Assembly: GCF_015210005.1 (NCBI RefSeq)
Contig: NZ_MU158698.1
Location: forward strand, 2,574,227-2,638,226
DNA from: Sphingobacterium hungaricum
GTDB lineage: Bacteria; Bacteroidota; Bacteroidia; Sphingobacteriales; Sphingobacteriaceae
Length of the DNA: 64,000 bases
Direction of reading: 5' to 3'
Positions 17,864-27,052 of this stretch are shown here, piece by piece (within the stretch, counting starts at the first letter, position 1; the number at the start of each line of letters is the position of its first letter). The translations under genes and the position numbers were made by a program. The notes below the pieces were generated by a model. The model was not told where the DNA came from and did no database searches. It saw only the letters and a list, made by a program, of their open reading frames with translations.

Positions 17864-19058
17864 AATAGATAGAATTCTGAGGATGCTGTATCCCCATATT
17901 AGAGAAAATGTTAGGTTTTACTTGTAAAGAAACAAATTATTAATACCGGCGAATCGACATTTCTACAGAAACAATAAACTTTTGCCTGCCTATAATTTAC
18001 GCGGAGGCAATTCTAAAAAACATCGGATCTAAAATAATTTGGTCCCTATAATTTACAATTTGTTTTTTCTTTGAACAAGTATAATAAAATTTGTGTTTAA
18101 TTATAAATAAAATAACAATAAACAGCAATTTATAAATTTTAAAATCGGCCCTTAAAAAGGCTGTCCATCTATAATGAGACGATAAACAGAAATACAAAAT
18201 TTTTAAACGAAAATTTCCGAACAAACCCCATCGAAAATCCTCAGAAGCAATCGCCATTAACGTCACCTACAAACTACTGTGATTAAAACTAAGCTATAGC
18301 ATTTATGAGAATTGCTTAAGGAAATTTTAAAAATATCTTGTTTTTATGCTGTTTGACAAAATGCTTACCAATAAAAATTCAAAGATAGCTTCGATAAAAA
18401 TGTCGCGACATCATAAAACAAAACCCTGCTTGTGGACATGAGCCAAAAAGCCTATTGCGAAGAAACGTGTAATTTTAAAGGGTGTGCCGGAGTGAGAAAT
18501 TTTAGACGAAAAGAGAGCTAAAAGCAACTCATCAGTTACATGACGAAAAACCTCCAAGAAAAAAAATCTTACATCGTGAAACGCTCTGCAAATCCATTGT
18601 AAACATCTCCCGCTAGTGTATTGCAATAAAATTTTAATACACAAAATAATACCAGGATTGAAGCTTATAAATAATGTAAGGGCTCTTTTGCAAAAAAATG
18701 ATGGTTCTCACTCTGTAAATGAGTATTTCATAAAGCGATATTTTATTTGCTCTATTTAAAACTTTCAATCCTTTTGTTAAAATGCTCGTTTGTACTACAA
18801 TACAGGTTTGTTAGTTCTGCATTTACGCTTATACGGCGTAGAAAAGTCCTTGCCTTTCAAAGTTTTTATAACGTTAAATTTCTGAATGCGGTAAAATAAT
18901 TGCTTCTAAAAAAACTCAATTAGTACGTTAATTCACTTTGTCGTTGATTTTATTAAAAATTTTTCTCCTAATTGATTTAATGGTTTTGTTTAAAATTAAA
19001 TATTTACGAAATCTTTATTGTTTTGAGTTTCTGACCTTCAACTGGCGGGACTTCACTT
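17864..19058. other. Long gene-poor stretch
   Basis: About 1.2 kb, AT-rich. Minus-strand frames at 17997-18266 and 18411-18644 are short, low in content and without ribosome-binding sites; neither resembles a protein family. No repeats, tRNA or strong terminator were noticed. It may be an eroded gene. Confidence 0.3.
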
Positions 19059-20612
19059 TTATTCATGCCTAGGAAAGGCTCTTATTACTCCTTCCAACCG
19101 AGGATAAGTTTCAAAAACATCGCCATCCCCTAAAAGTCTTGGATCCGCTGTTATTATTAACTGATGTTCAAGTGAGTTTTTAAGCTCAGCCTTAATTTTT
19201 GAAAAGGATGTATCACCAGCTAAATTGTAAATGCAGGAGGGATCCGTTTCTACGTTATACAATTCTTCCCAGGGTCTCTTAGCAGTTGCCAAGTCGAGAA
19301 AGTAAAGTAATTTTTTATTTTCTCTGTTCTCAACCAGAAAGGTTAAGCTAGGCGCGGCATCTATATCATAAAAAGCACCATAATCGCTTAATTCCAATTT
19401 GTCGCTTTGTCCTCTACTAATCAACGCATAGGGGTCGCCAGCAGGCCATAAGTCGGGCTTGAAATTCCTGATATATAGATAATCACCTCTGCGAATCGCG
19501 CGTTGCGGGTAGCCAAGATTACCAAACCGCGAAGAAGAATGTCTTTCTCTAGCAGCAAATGCTGAATGACTAACCGACCCAGACACTGGATTCAACCATT
19601 CCTTAAGCACACTGCGTCCCCACATAGGAAATGATAGTTGCAAGTTATTGACCTGAGCAGCTTCCAATATTGTGGGCGCTATATTAATCATGGTAAAAAC
19701 ATCAGTATTAACCCATCCTTGACGAATGCTGGCGGGCCAACTCACTACTAATGGCACATGCAATCCATAATCATATGTGTTTGCCTTAGCTCTAGGAAAT
19801 GGCATCCCATTATCTGAGGTGACAATCACTAGTGTGTTATCCAACTCACCATTTTCTTCCAATTGAGCCAACATCTTTCCCAATTGCTGGTCAAACCACT
19901 CAATCTCAAAACAGTAGTCCAAGATATCATTTCTGACTTCTCGCGTATCAGGCAAGAAATCAGGTACCACAACGTCTTCGAGCTTCTTTCCATTTTTTTG
20001 CCCTATGCCCTTTGCAAAAGGACGATGCGGTTCATGTGCACCAAACCAGAAACAAAATGGTTGTCCGTCTTTTTTCTCAGCATAAAACTGTCGGAAATTT
20101 TCGGCATAGTTTATTTTAGACACTCCTTCGGGAGAATCAACAAACTTGACGGAATTATATGCTGGACCCGCCGGATTAGCCTTTCTTCCCGATTCACCCC
20201 AATTACCAGGACCCCAACCTTTTCCAGTGTAACCGATTTTATATCCAGCTTCTTCCAAAATATCAGGGTACACTTTGAACTTTGACGGAAAACTGCTGCC
20301 ATGAGTGCCCGCTTCTTCAGTTTGCCAGTTGTGTCGTCCGGTCAGAATCGCCGCCCGGCTTGGGCTACAGCCTGGCGAGGCTACGTAAGCTTTGGTAAAT
20401 AATATCCCTTTTTTGGCTACCCTGTCGAAATTAGGCGTACGGACAGCGCTGTAGCCATAGGCAGACGCATGTGGAAACGACTGGTCGTCTGTTATCACAA
20501 ACAGTATATTCGGACGTTCTATAGAATTCTCTACCTTATCTTTTTGTTGTTGTGCAGAACAATCCAAGGAGGCTGCGCCTATCAACAGGAAAACAACAAG
20601 ATACTTACACAT
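19059..20612 (-). CDS. Secreted type I sulfatase
   Basis: The protein has 517 residues and a signal peptide (MCKYLVVFLLIGAASLDCSA). The sulfatase fold opens with RPNILFVITDDQSFPHASAY, giving the metal-binding Asp pair at about 42-43. The active site CSPSRAAILTG has Cys82, to be oxidised to formylglycine. TSDNGMPFPRAK supplies the later Asp-Asn metal ligands. The overall sequence is closest to the N-sulfoglucosamine sulfohydrolase-like branch. The substrate is probably a sulfated glycan. No maturase gene or polysaccharide locus lies nearby, so it is an isolated gene. Confidence 0.88.
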   Translation of the reverse strand: MCKYLVVFLLIGAASLDCSAQQQKDKVENSIERPNILFVITDDQSFPHASAYGYSAVRTPNFDRVAKKGILFTKAYVASPGCSPSRAAILTGRHNWQTEEAGTHGSSFPSKFKVYPDILEEAGYKIGYTGKGWGPGNWGESGRKANPAGPAYNSVKFVDSPEGVSKINYAENFRQFYAEKKDGQPFCFWFGAHEPHRPFAKGIGQKNGKKLEDVVVPDFLPDTREVRNDILDYCFEIEWFDQQLGKMLAQLEENGELDNTLVIVTSDNGMPFPRAKANTYDYGLHVPLVVSWPASIRQGWVNTDVFTMINIAPTILEAAQVNNLQLSFPMWGRSVLKEWLNPVSGSVSHSAFAARERHSSSRFGNLGYPQRAIRRGDYLYIRNFKPDLWPAGDPYALISRGQSDKLELSDYGAFYDIDAAPSLTFLVENRENKKLLYFLDLATAKRPWEELYNVETDPSCIYNLAGDTSFSKIKAELKNSLEHQLIITADPRLLGDGDVFETYPRLEGVIRAFPRHE

Positions 20613-20996
20613 ATTTCATAATCGATTTGCAATTTTATAATATTGAAAATTTATTCCAACTTTATAGTTTTAAGTCCTTTTAATCATGCAAAAGATAAGG
20701 TTTTTTAGGATAGATTTTCCCGTAAACTTCTTTTCCATACTCCTTTTTGCCGTCTGTAGACAATTGTTGAATTTTATAAAAACTAACTAATATAAAGCAA
20801 TTTAAGAATTTATATTGAAGCTTTAGATATTCTTATATAGAAATCCTGTCTGCCATTAACAGCACAATTTATAAATGTAATGAATTCATTTAAGAAGCAA
20901 CGTTAACTATAAAGTAACATCTAAAGTAAAATGGAGTTCTAAAAATTTCATTGCACGGAATTCACAGTAATACAATAAAAGCATTACTCTACTTGA
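20613..20996. other. Intergenic stretch between sulfatase and acr3
   Basis: No gene seen. AT-rich, with short runs of T. The last bases merge into the segment (from about 20997) that has a decayed copy at 1073-1255. Confidence 0.3.
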
Positions 20997-21062
20997 TGTA
21001 CAGAAAAATCCTAATAATTATTTCAGAGGTTACAGCTATTCTGTCGAATCTTTCTATTGAAT

Positions 21063-22094
21063 TCAATTGTAATATTTCTTTTTAAGCCAAAGGCTTATCT
21101 TTACTAATAATATCAGAATGGGAACTTCTACCAATGGCCCAATTACGCCTACAAATGCCTGAGGTGAATGGATGCCGAATACCGCTATTGCAACTGCAAT
21201 AGCTAGTTCAAAATTGTTTCCTGTGGCGGTAAATGCAATTGCAGCATTTTTATCGTAGGGAACACTCAAAGATTTATTGATAAAGAAGCTTACGAAAAAC
21301 ATTAATACAAAATAGACAACTAATGGTATAGCGACCTTTATGACATCCATTGGCAACTCTACTATTTTATCCCCTTTCAGACTGAACATCACAACTATGG
21401 TAAATAGTAATGCATATAACGTAATGGGAGATATTTTGGGTACAAATTTACGGTTATACCATTCTATACCTCTTAATTTGACAAGGAAGTAACGGCTTAA
21501 GAAACCTGCAAAGAAAGGTATCCCTAAGTATATTAATACGCTTTCAGTTACGTCTTTTATAGATACGCTTACATTGAAACTTGCAATACCTAATTTGCTT
21601 GGCAGTACATTGATAAATAGCCAAACTAAAAAACTGTAAGTAAGCACCTGGAAGATGCTGTTCAATGCGACCAATAAGGCCGCATACTCCCTGTTACCTT
21701 TTGCTAAGTCATTCCAGACTATTACCATTGCAATACATCTTGCCAAGCCTATCAATATCAAACCTACCATATAATCTGGCTCACTTCTTAAAAAAAGAAT
21801 GGCTAATCCGAACATTAAAATAGGTCCGATAATCCAGTTTAACACTAAAGAGATACTAATAACTTTTTTATCCTTCAATACTATAGGCAATAATGAATAA
21901 TCCACCTTTGCCAGTGGCGGGTACATCATCAATATTAAACCTATTGCCAACGGAATATTTGTAGTTCCGACGGATAGTGTATTTGTAATTTTTGAAATAC
22001 CCGGAAAAAAGTATCCTAAGCCAAGACCAAGTGCCATTGCAAAGAATATCCATAATGTGAGGTATCTATCTAAGAATTTTAGTTTTGGTTGCAT
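21063..22094 (-). CDS. acr3: ACR3-type arsenite efflux permease
   Basis: The 343-residue inner-membrane protein has about ten hydrophobic spans. It carries ACR3 family blocks: [35 protein letters not shown] with the conserved Cys, [20 protein letters not shown] and [14 protein letters not shown]. It exports arsenite (and possibly antimonite) using the proton gradient. It is the last gene of the ars operon, 3 bases after the arsC stop, so it is co-translated with it. A decayed duplicate of its last part lies at 1073-1255. Confidence 0.93.
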   Translation of the reverse strand: MQPKLKFLDRYLTLWIFFAMALGLGLGYFFPGISKITNTLSVGTTNIPLAIGLILMMYPPLAKVDYSLLPIVLKDKKVISISLVLNWIIGPILMFGLAILFLRSEPDYMVGLILIGLARCIAMVIVWNDLAKGNREYAALLVALNSIFQVLTYSFLVWLFINVLPSKLGIASFNVSVSIKDVTESVLIYLGIPFFAGFLSRYFLVKLRGIEWYNRKFVPKISPITLYALLFTIVVMFSLKGDKIVELPMDVIKVAIPLVVYFVLMFFVSFFINKSLSVPYDKNAAIAFTATGNNFELAIAVAIAVFGIHSPQAFVGVIGPLVEVPILILLVKISLWLKKKYYN

Positions 22095-22097
22095 CGG

Positions 22098-22712
22098 TTA
22101 CTTAGTAATTTTTGAAAACACATAAAACATTTCCAATGCTATTTGTAAGCTTCTTTCTGAATATACCATTGTCTGGTCAGAAGTGTTATCTGAAATTTTA
22201 GGATCTTCAAATGTGATGGGAATCCTTTTTTCAGCACCAGCGATAAAAGGACATCCAACGTCAGCCTGCGAGCAGGTCATTATAGCCACAAAAGCAGATA
22301 CTGGATTAAAAGGACTGTCATACTTTTTAGAAAATCCAATTATAGGTTGGGAATCATCATTATATTTTATGGCATAAACAGGATTAGTGCCATCATTTAT
22401 TTTGAAAATATTAAACCCCTGATCGGATAGAGTTTCAGCTACTTTTGGAAACAATGCGGTTTCTTCAGTACCTCCCGAATAGCAAATCACATTCTCAAAA
22501 CCGAAATGAGAAGCCGCTGCTTGTGCCCAAACCTGCGCGAAATGGCTCCTGCGTGAATTATGGGTACATATAAAATTTATATTTATTTGTTGTTGGCTAT
22601 TTATTTTTAGCTGAATAAAATCAATCAATGGCTGTAATGTTCTTTTACGCTCGTCATTATTAATTTGTTCCCAGTCTAGCTGTTGAATTGTCTTTGATAA
22701 AATTGAATACAT
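22098..22712 (-). CDS. arsC: Arsenate reductase of the low-molecular-weight phosphatase fold
   Basis: The protein has about 204 residues. INFICTHNSRRSHFAQVWAQ contains the CX5R phosphatase loop (C-THNSR-R) of LMW protein tyrosine phosphatase-like arsenate reductases. A further Cys pair, MTCSQADVGCPF, provides the thiols that shuttle the disulfide. It reduces arsenate to arsenite for export by the adjacent ACR3. ATG 22710-22712 is chosen because the longer frame from 22760 would overlap the upstream gene. It has the long N-terminal helical extension usual in Bacteroidota. Confidence 0.88.
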   Translation of the reverse strand: MYSILSKTIQQLDWEQINNDERKRTLQPLIDFIQLKINSQQQININFICTHNSRRSHFAQVWAQAAASHFGFENVICYSGGTEETALFPKVAETLSDQGFNIFKINDGTNPVYAIKYNDDSQPIIGFSKKYDSPFNPVSAFVAIMTCSQADVGCPFIAGAEKRIPITFEDPKISDNTSDQTMVYSERSLQIALEMFYVFSKITK

Positions 22713-22729
22713 AGAGATTCTATTAAAAT

Positions 22730-23203
22730 TTAGCAACATCCGGAATTTGGCGTGCAACAATTTGATTGATTTGCAGTTAATTCGGAAAGGCTTTTGTTTA
22801 GTTTTTCAGTAGGAATTCCGCAAGCATCCTGAGCCAAGCAGGCAGTCGTTTTGTTTTTCAGCACAAATGTATTTCCGTTGAAATCTAAATCGTACTTACC
22901 AATAGTATCGCTTTGATATTCCACTTCTATCTCAGCATCTTCAATTCCTAATTTTTCTTCTGAAAGTTTAATTATACTTAATAGCTTTCCTGGCTTCAAC
23001 CTGTGCTCATAATCATCTGCATTCCACAGTTGGAAATTGACTGTTTTTTCTGTACGGAATACGCCGCCACAATCAATAAAATTTTTTATGATTTGTCCCA
23101 CTTCAGTAACGTGAAAGTGTTCAGGAACAAATGCTCCATTTTCTAATTGAAATTCAACATTTTCTAATGCTGGTAAAATTTCTTTGATTTCGGATAATTT
23201 CAT
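22730..23203 (-). CDS. DUF6428-like protein of the ars operon
   Basis: The protein has about 157 residues and no signal peptide. It begins MKLSEIKEILPALENVEFQL and has HFHVTEVGQIIKNFIDCGG, matching the small DUF6428-type proteins that accompany ars genes. The C-terminal tail is cysteine-rich (CLAQDACG, then SNCCTPNSGCC), which may bind arsenite or another thiophilic metal. It lies between arsR and arsC, 17 bases before arsC. An ArsR-type palindrome lies in its upstream gap. Its biochemical role is unknown. The start at 23201-23203 avoids a hydrophobic leader that is unlikely to be real. Confidence 0.72.
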   Translation of the reverse strand: MKLSEIKEILPALENVEFQLENGAFVPEHFHVTEVGQIIKNFIDCGGVFRTEKTVNFQLWNADDYEHRLKPGKLLSIIKLSEEKLGIEDAEIEVEYQSDTIGKYDLDFNGNTFVLKNKTTACLAQDACGIPTEKLNKSLSELTANQSNCCTPNSGCC

Positions 23204-23254
23204 AATACTAAATTTTAAAATGATAAAATAGATAATTAAATACATAATCGTTAC

Positions 23255-23270
23255 ATAGCAATATAACGAT
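23255..23270. promoter_or_regulatory. Second ArsR-type operator, inside the ars operon
   Basis: ATAGCAATATAACGAT resembles the site before arsR (ATCGCAATATTACGAT) in 14 of 16 bases. It lies between arsR and the DUF6428 gene and may control an internal promoter. Confidence 0.5.
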
Positions 23271-23291
23271 ATTTAAATATAAAAAAATGCC

Positions 23292-23621
23292 TTAACAGCA
23301 TTGCTTTACGTTTACATCCTGATTGAAAAAGGCGTTAAACTCATCTTGAAATTGTTTCCATACCTTTTCTTCAATACAATAACATACAGATTTACCTTCA
23401 ATTGAACCTTGAATAATCCCTATGGTTTTTAACTCTTTTAAATGTTGAGAAATAGTTGCCTGCGCTAATCCTAATTCCTCAACCAGATCATTACAAATAC
23501 AAGCTTTTTGGTTGATAATATATTGCAAAATTGCTATTCTGGCAGGATGCCCTAAAACTTTAAAAAGCGATGACAATTTATTTTGTTCGTCCGTATATAT
23601 TTCAGTTTTTGTAACTCCCAT
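23292..23621 (-). CDS. arsR: ArsR family metalloregulator
   Basis: The 109-residue protein has a winged-helix ArsR domain: KLSSLFKVLGHPARIAILQY, then KACICNDLVEELGLAQATIS and QHLKELKTIGIIQGS. Cys residues (KACICNDL near the recognition helix and a terminal QCC) are plausible As(III) ligands. It represses the ars operon until metalloid binds. Palindromic sites before its own start and before the next gene support this. First gene of the operon. Confidence 0.92.
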   Translation of the reverse strand: MGVTKTEIYTDEQNKLSSLFKVLGHPARIAILQYIINQKACICNDLVEELGLAQATISQHLKELKTIGIIQGSIEGKSVCYCIEEKVWKQFQDEFNAFFNQDVNVKQCC

Positions 23622-23638
23622 TTTTCACACATATTTAC

Positions 23639-23654
23639 ATCGCAATATTACGAT
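23639..23654. promoter_or_regulatory. ArsR-type operator before arsR
   Basis: ATCGCAATATTACGAT is a near-perfect palindrome (ATCG-N8-CGAT with complementary inner bases). It ends 18 bases upstream of the arsR start. Confidence 0.6.
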
Positions 23655-24020
23655 ATTAAGTAGGGAAAACAAAATAATTTCTTTTTTATTTAGGAAATTC
23701 ATTGTTGCTATATATGTCCAAAAATTTTTGAAGTGTGCTGCCATTCCTGGGGAATACTGTTTGTCAAGCTTGGACAAATTTTTCATTGATGTAATAGCAT
23801 CCCATTTTTGATTGCTTATTAGATAATCAAATACATTTTTGAAGCCAACTCCACATGTTATAAATATTATTCGCATTGAAACAGGTTTAGATTGCGTTTA
23901 TTTGTGTTTGTACATTGACGGAATTATTAAGAATCTAAATTTAAAAAGCAATAAAATTAAAGTTAAACTTATTACACCCAAGGATTTTGATTGTTTTAAT
24001 AATTAACTATACGAAGAAAC

Positions 24021-24248
24021 ATGGAAAAATGGATTTTATAACCAAAAACAAATCAAGAATTCCATGAACAACTTAAAAGTTATGACGTACCTAAATTATG
24101 GGGGATATCTGCAGGCACTTTGCAAACGCTCCGAGCGATAGGCGCAATATGTTTTATTAAAACTGGCGGACAATATTATTAATTTGACGTTTCTAGGAAC
24201 TTAATAGAAGAAGATAAGTTTAATGAAATCGACGGTACTATGTTATAA
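24021..24248 (+). pseudogene. Broken small helix-turn-helix (excisionase/MerR-like) gene
   Basis: The frame from ATG 24021 reads MEKWIL, TAA (24039-24041), then a helix-turn-helix block: YDVPKLWGISAGTLQTLRAI, GAICFIKTGGQYY. A second TAA at 24180-24182 precedes FDVSRNLIEED and the final TAA at 24246. This is the layout of small DNA-binding proteins of Bacteroidota mobile elements (GIS..TLQ.LR..G...F.K.GG..YY). Two stops kill it. It is a hint of former mobile DNA between the ars operon and the DUF389 gene. Confidence 0.55.
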
Positions 24249-24534
24249 GAATAATGGAATCTATACATTACCTTTCTTTAAAAATGCAGAAAGTGTGAGA
24301 TTAAGTGTCATTAAATTTACATTATCTGAATTCGTAATACTCGTTTTTGCTAACAAAGGAATCAAATACGCCAATTTTTTATTTGAAAACCAAGGTAAAT
24401 AGCCAAAAACTTATTTAATAAATGTATAAAATCTACTCATCTATACTTTAATGAAAAAAAGCATACTTTCGTTAAAGTATCGAAATGTTTTTTTGATATA
24501 TTTATCGCCACAATCGAATGTTAGCTCAGGAACG

Positions 24535-24996
24535 ATGGGATTTTTTGACTTTATTTTTAAGAAAACAACAAAGCTTGATAATGATTTCTTTGGAGAAATC
24601 GAATTTTATGAAGACTGGAGAAATTCACTTAAGAGTTATTTTAGATGTAAAAGATCGTTTGATCATTATGACCAATTAGTGGAAATTGCTGTAGAAGCAG
24701 ATCTGAACGGTCCAAGCCAAAAGCAAATAGCTTTCTTTAAAGGCATTGAGGATAATTATTCAGCAATAGTTGAAAAAATATCATCTTTAATCGATGATGA
24801 ATTTAGACAGTGGGAGAATAGCCCTAAAATCGAGGACTTTAGAGCAGAATTTGCTCCAGTTTATATTCAAATTCCGAAATGTCAAAATAAACCTATAATA
24901 TGGGAAATCGATTTTGAATCTTACCTAGATAAAAATCATATCATCACCTTAGTCATGTCTGATTTTAATGCGCAAAATATATTAATTGATGGATAG
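24535..24996 (+). CDS. Hypothetical cytoplasmic protein (about 153 aa)
   Basis: The reading frame is open from 24451, but ATG 24535 (MGFFDFIFKKTTKLDNDFFG) gives the more natural beginning and has AGGA just upstream. The content is acidic and aromatic: GEIEFYEDWRNSLKSYF, EAD..GPSQKQIAFFKGIED. The ending WEIDFESYLDKNHIITLVMS is followed by Asp and Phe. This resembles small immunity-like proteins of the DUF6985/DUF2262 style, which remains a guess. No toxin gene is adjacent. Confidence 0.55.
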   Translation: MGFFDFIFKKTTKLDNDFFGEIEFYEDWRNSLKSYFRCKRSFDHYDQLVEIAVEADLNGPSQKQIAFFKGIEDNYSAIVEKISSLIDDEFRQWENSPKIEDFRAEFAPVYIQIPKCQNKPIIWEIDFESYLDKNHIITLVMSDFNAQNILIDG

Positions 24997-25320
24997 AACT
25001 CCATGCTAAAAATCTTTCTAGATAGTTGTATATTTAATGAGATTTATCTTTATCTGTTTTATTTTGTTTGCCAACTAATTTTATCGAATGCTGGTATCGC
25101 CTTATAATTTTTTGCTTAAAGACTTTCATTAGCTAACCGCAAAATTTAATGCAGAAGTCTGAATGTACTAGCCCGCTACTCAATCCAAACTACTCAATTT
25201 TCGCAATCTAGAACTAAGGTAATTTTGCCGAGCCCTACAATCTAAATGATATCAGCTATGAATATTATAAGCAATAAAGTTTCCAGACTATTTATATATT
25301 AGCGTAAAAATAATACCGAA
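24997..25320. other. Intergenic stretch, nothing recognised
   Basis: Stops in all frames. No strong hairpin or repeat seen. It probably carries the DUF389 gene promoter. Confidence 0.3.
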
Positions 25321-26634
25321 ATGAATAAAATTTTTAATTTTTTTGACCTTCATGAAGGGGAAGATAAAAGAGAAACGGTTCTAGACAATGTCATTAAAAA
25401 TATTTCTTTCCGGGGAGCCAATGCATGGATTTTGGCATGTGCAATTGTAATCGCATCTGTAGGTTTAAATGTAAATTCAACTGCTGTAATTATTGGTGCA
25501 ATGCTTATTTCGCCACTTATGGGGCCTATTGTGGGAGCTGGTTTTGCATTAGGAACATTTGATTTTCCATTACTTAAAAAATCAATTAAAAATTTATTGA
25601 TTGCAACCATGATCAGTCTTATAGTTTCATTCGTATACTTTTTGTTAAGTCCCTTTAAGGAAGCTCAATCAGAACTTTTAGCTCGTACATCACCGAATAT
25701 ATACGATGTGCTAATTGCTATTTTTGGGGGACTCGTAGGGGTAATTGCTATTACTAGAGTAGACAAGGGAAATCCTATTCCAGGTGTGGCTATTGCCACG
25801 GCTTTGATGCCTCCCCTTTGTACTGCAGGGTATGGATTAGCCATAGGAAACATGTCTTACTTCGCAGGTGCCCTATATTTATATATTATCAACTGCGTGT
25901 TTATCTGTATTGCTACTTTTGCTATCGTAAAATATTTGCGGTATCCTAAAGTCCATTATGTGGATCAGAAACGTGAAAAACGCATAACGCAAAGCATAAC
26001 CCTGATTACGTTGGTTTTAGTGCTACCCAGTCTTTATTTCGCATATAATCTATTAAAAGAGAAAAAATATACCACTAAAGTCAAAGAGTTTGTACAAACG
26101 GAATTTAGTAATAAAGGATTCACCGTTATATATGAGAAATTACATTTTAAAAGTAATCCAAAGAAATTGGAGCTTGCTTTTTTAACAAAAAAATTCAGTG
26201 ATGAAGAACTCACATCCTTAAAATCATCTATGGAAACTTCTGGAATTGAAAATACAGAACTTGTCATTCATCAAGACAGCTTTGATTTAAAATCCACCAT
26301 CCTCAGCGAAATTGATAAGCGCTCCAATTTGGTTAACAGCAAGGACTTAACAATCAGTGAGCTAAATAACGAACTCGCTAGATTCCAATTAACAAGTCCC
26401 CAATTGAATCAAGATGTTAAAGTGCTATTTCCCGAATTAAGTTTTTACAGTATAGGTTTACAGCAACATTATGCAAAAGCCGACAGTGTCGGTAGCCGTG
26501 TAGTCTTTATCTATTCAACTTCAGAGCAGTTTACTGAGGCTCAAAAAAGTAGACTCCATAATTGGTTGAAAAACCATTTTCCTCGAGACAGTGTGGAAGT
26601 TATAAACAGACCGGAGTATACAACTTCAAATTAG
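25321..26634 (+). CDS. DUF389 domain integral membrane protein
   Basis: The 437-residue protein begins with about 30 residues of cytoplasmic leader. Membrane segments follow with the DUF389 signature: VIIGAMLISPLMGPIVGAGF, then IFGGLVGVIAITRVDKGNPI and GVAIATALMPPLCTAGYGLA. After residue about 240 the C-terminal third is hydrophilic, with beta-like and helical repeats (SFDLKSTILSEIDKRSN), probably an extracytoplasmic or cytoplasmic sensor-like domain. DUF389 proteins are widespread and of unknown function; transport is suspected. It is a single gene, followed by a weak CTATCC/GGATAG hairpin near 26660. Confidence 0.82.
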   Translation: MNKIFNFFDLHEGEDKRETVLDNVIKNISFRGANAWILACAIVIASVGLNVNSTAVIIGAMLISPLMGPIVGAGFALGTFDFPLLKKSIKNLLIATMISLIVSFVYFLLSPFKEAQSELLARTSPNIYDVLIAIFGGLVGVIAITRVDKGNPIPGVAIATALMPPLCTAGYGLAIGNMSYFAGALYLYIINCVFICIATFAIVKYLRYPKVHYVDQKREKRITQSITLITLVLVLPSLYFAYNLLKEKKYTTKVKEFVQTEFSNKGFTVIYEKLHFKSNPKKLELAFLTKKFSDEELTSLKSSMETSGIENTELVIHQDSFDLKSTILSEIDKRSNLVNSKDLTISELNNELARFQLTSPQLNQDVKVLFPELSFYSIGLQQHYAKADSVGSRVVFIYSTSEQFTEAQKSRLHNWLKNHFPRDSVEVINRPEYTTSN

Positions 26635-27052
26635 ATTGAAAGCTGGCTTAAGAATGAGTAAACTATCCATCTCCATTGATTAGGATAGCTTTATGTCATT
26701 GATAACTATTAATAATTAGTGTTATAAGATGCTTAATTACGGAATTATTATCAGTTTTTGATTTGCAGTTTAAGCGATTTTTACCGTTTAAGAATATGGG
26801 GAGTAGATTATTTATACTTTGAATACACTGCTATTATAATTATATCTACACTACTTCTTAATTATCGCACCTTTCAAAAATATAGGTTTGAGAATCGCGT
26901 GTAAACTTCAACAAATCCCGTCAGATGTCATTTTGTACTCATAAATTACTAGACATAGTTATCGAATAAAGGATTGCAATTTCCATCTTGGCGGACAATA
27001 AATTTAACAGACTTTTTAAATTTTAAGTATTTTAGCAATCCAAGGATCTATT
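26635..27052. other. Intergenic stretch before agcS
   Basis: Apart from the weak hairpin at about 26662-26690 nothing is recognised. An AAGGA ribosome-binding-like sequence lies just before the AgcS start. Confidence 0.3.

Noticed and set aside
18411..18644. 77-residue minus-strand ORF
   Set aside because: Phe- and Leu-rich random-like text; stops on all sides.
23625..23876. 83-residue minus-strand ORF upstream of arsR
   Set aside because: Its end covers the ArsR operator and promoter region; unlikely to be coding.
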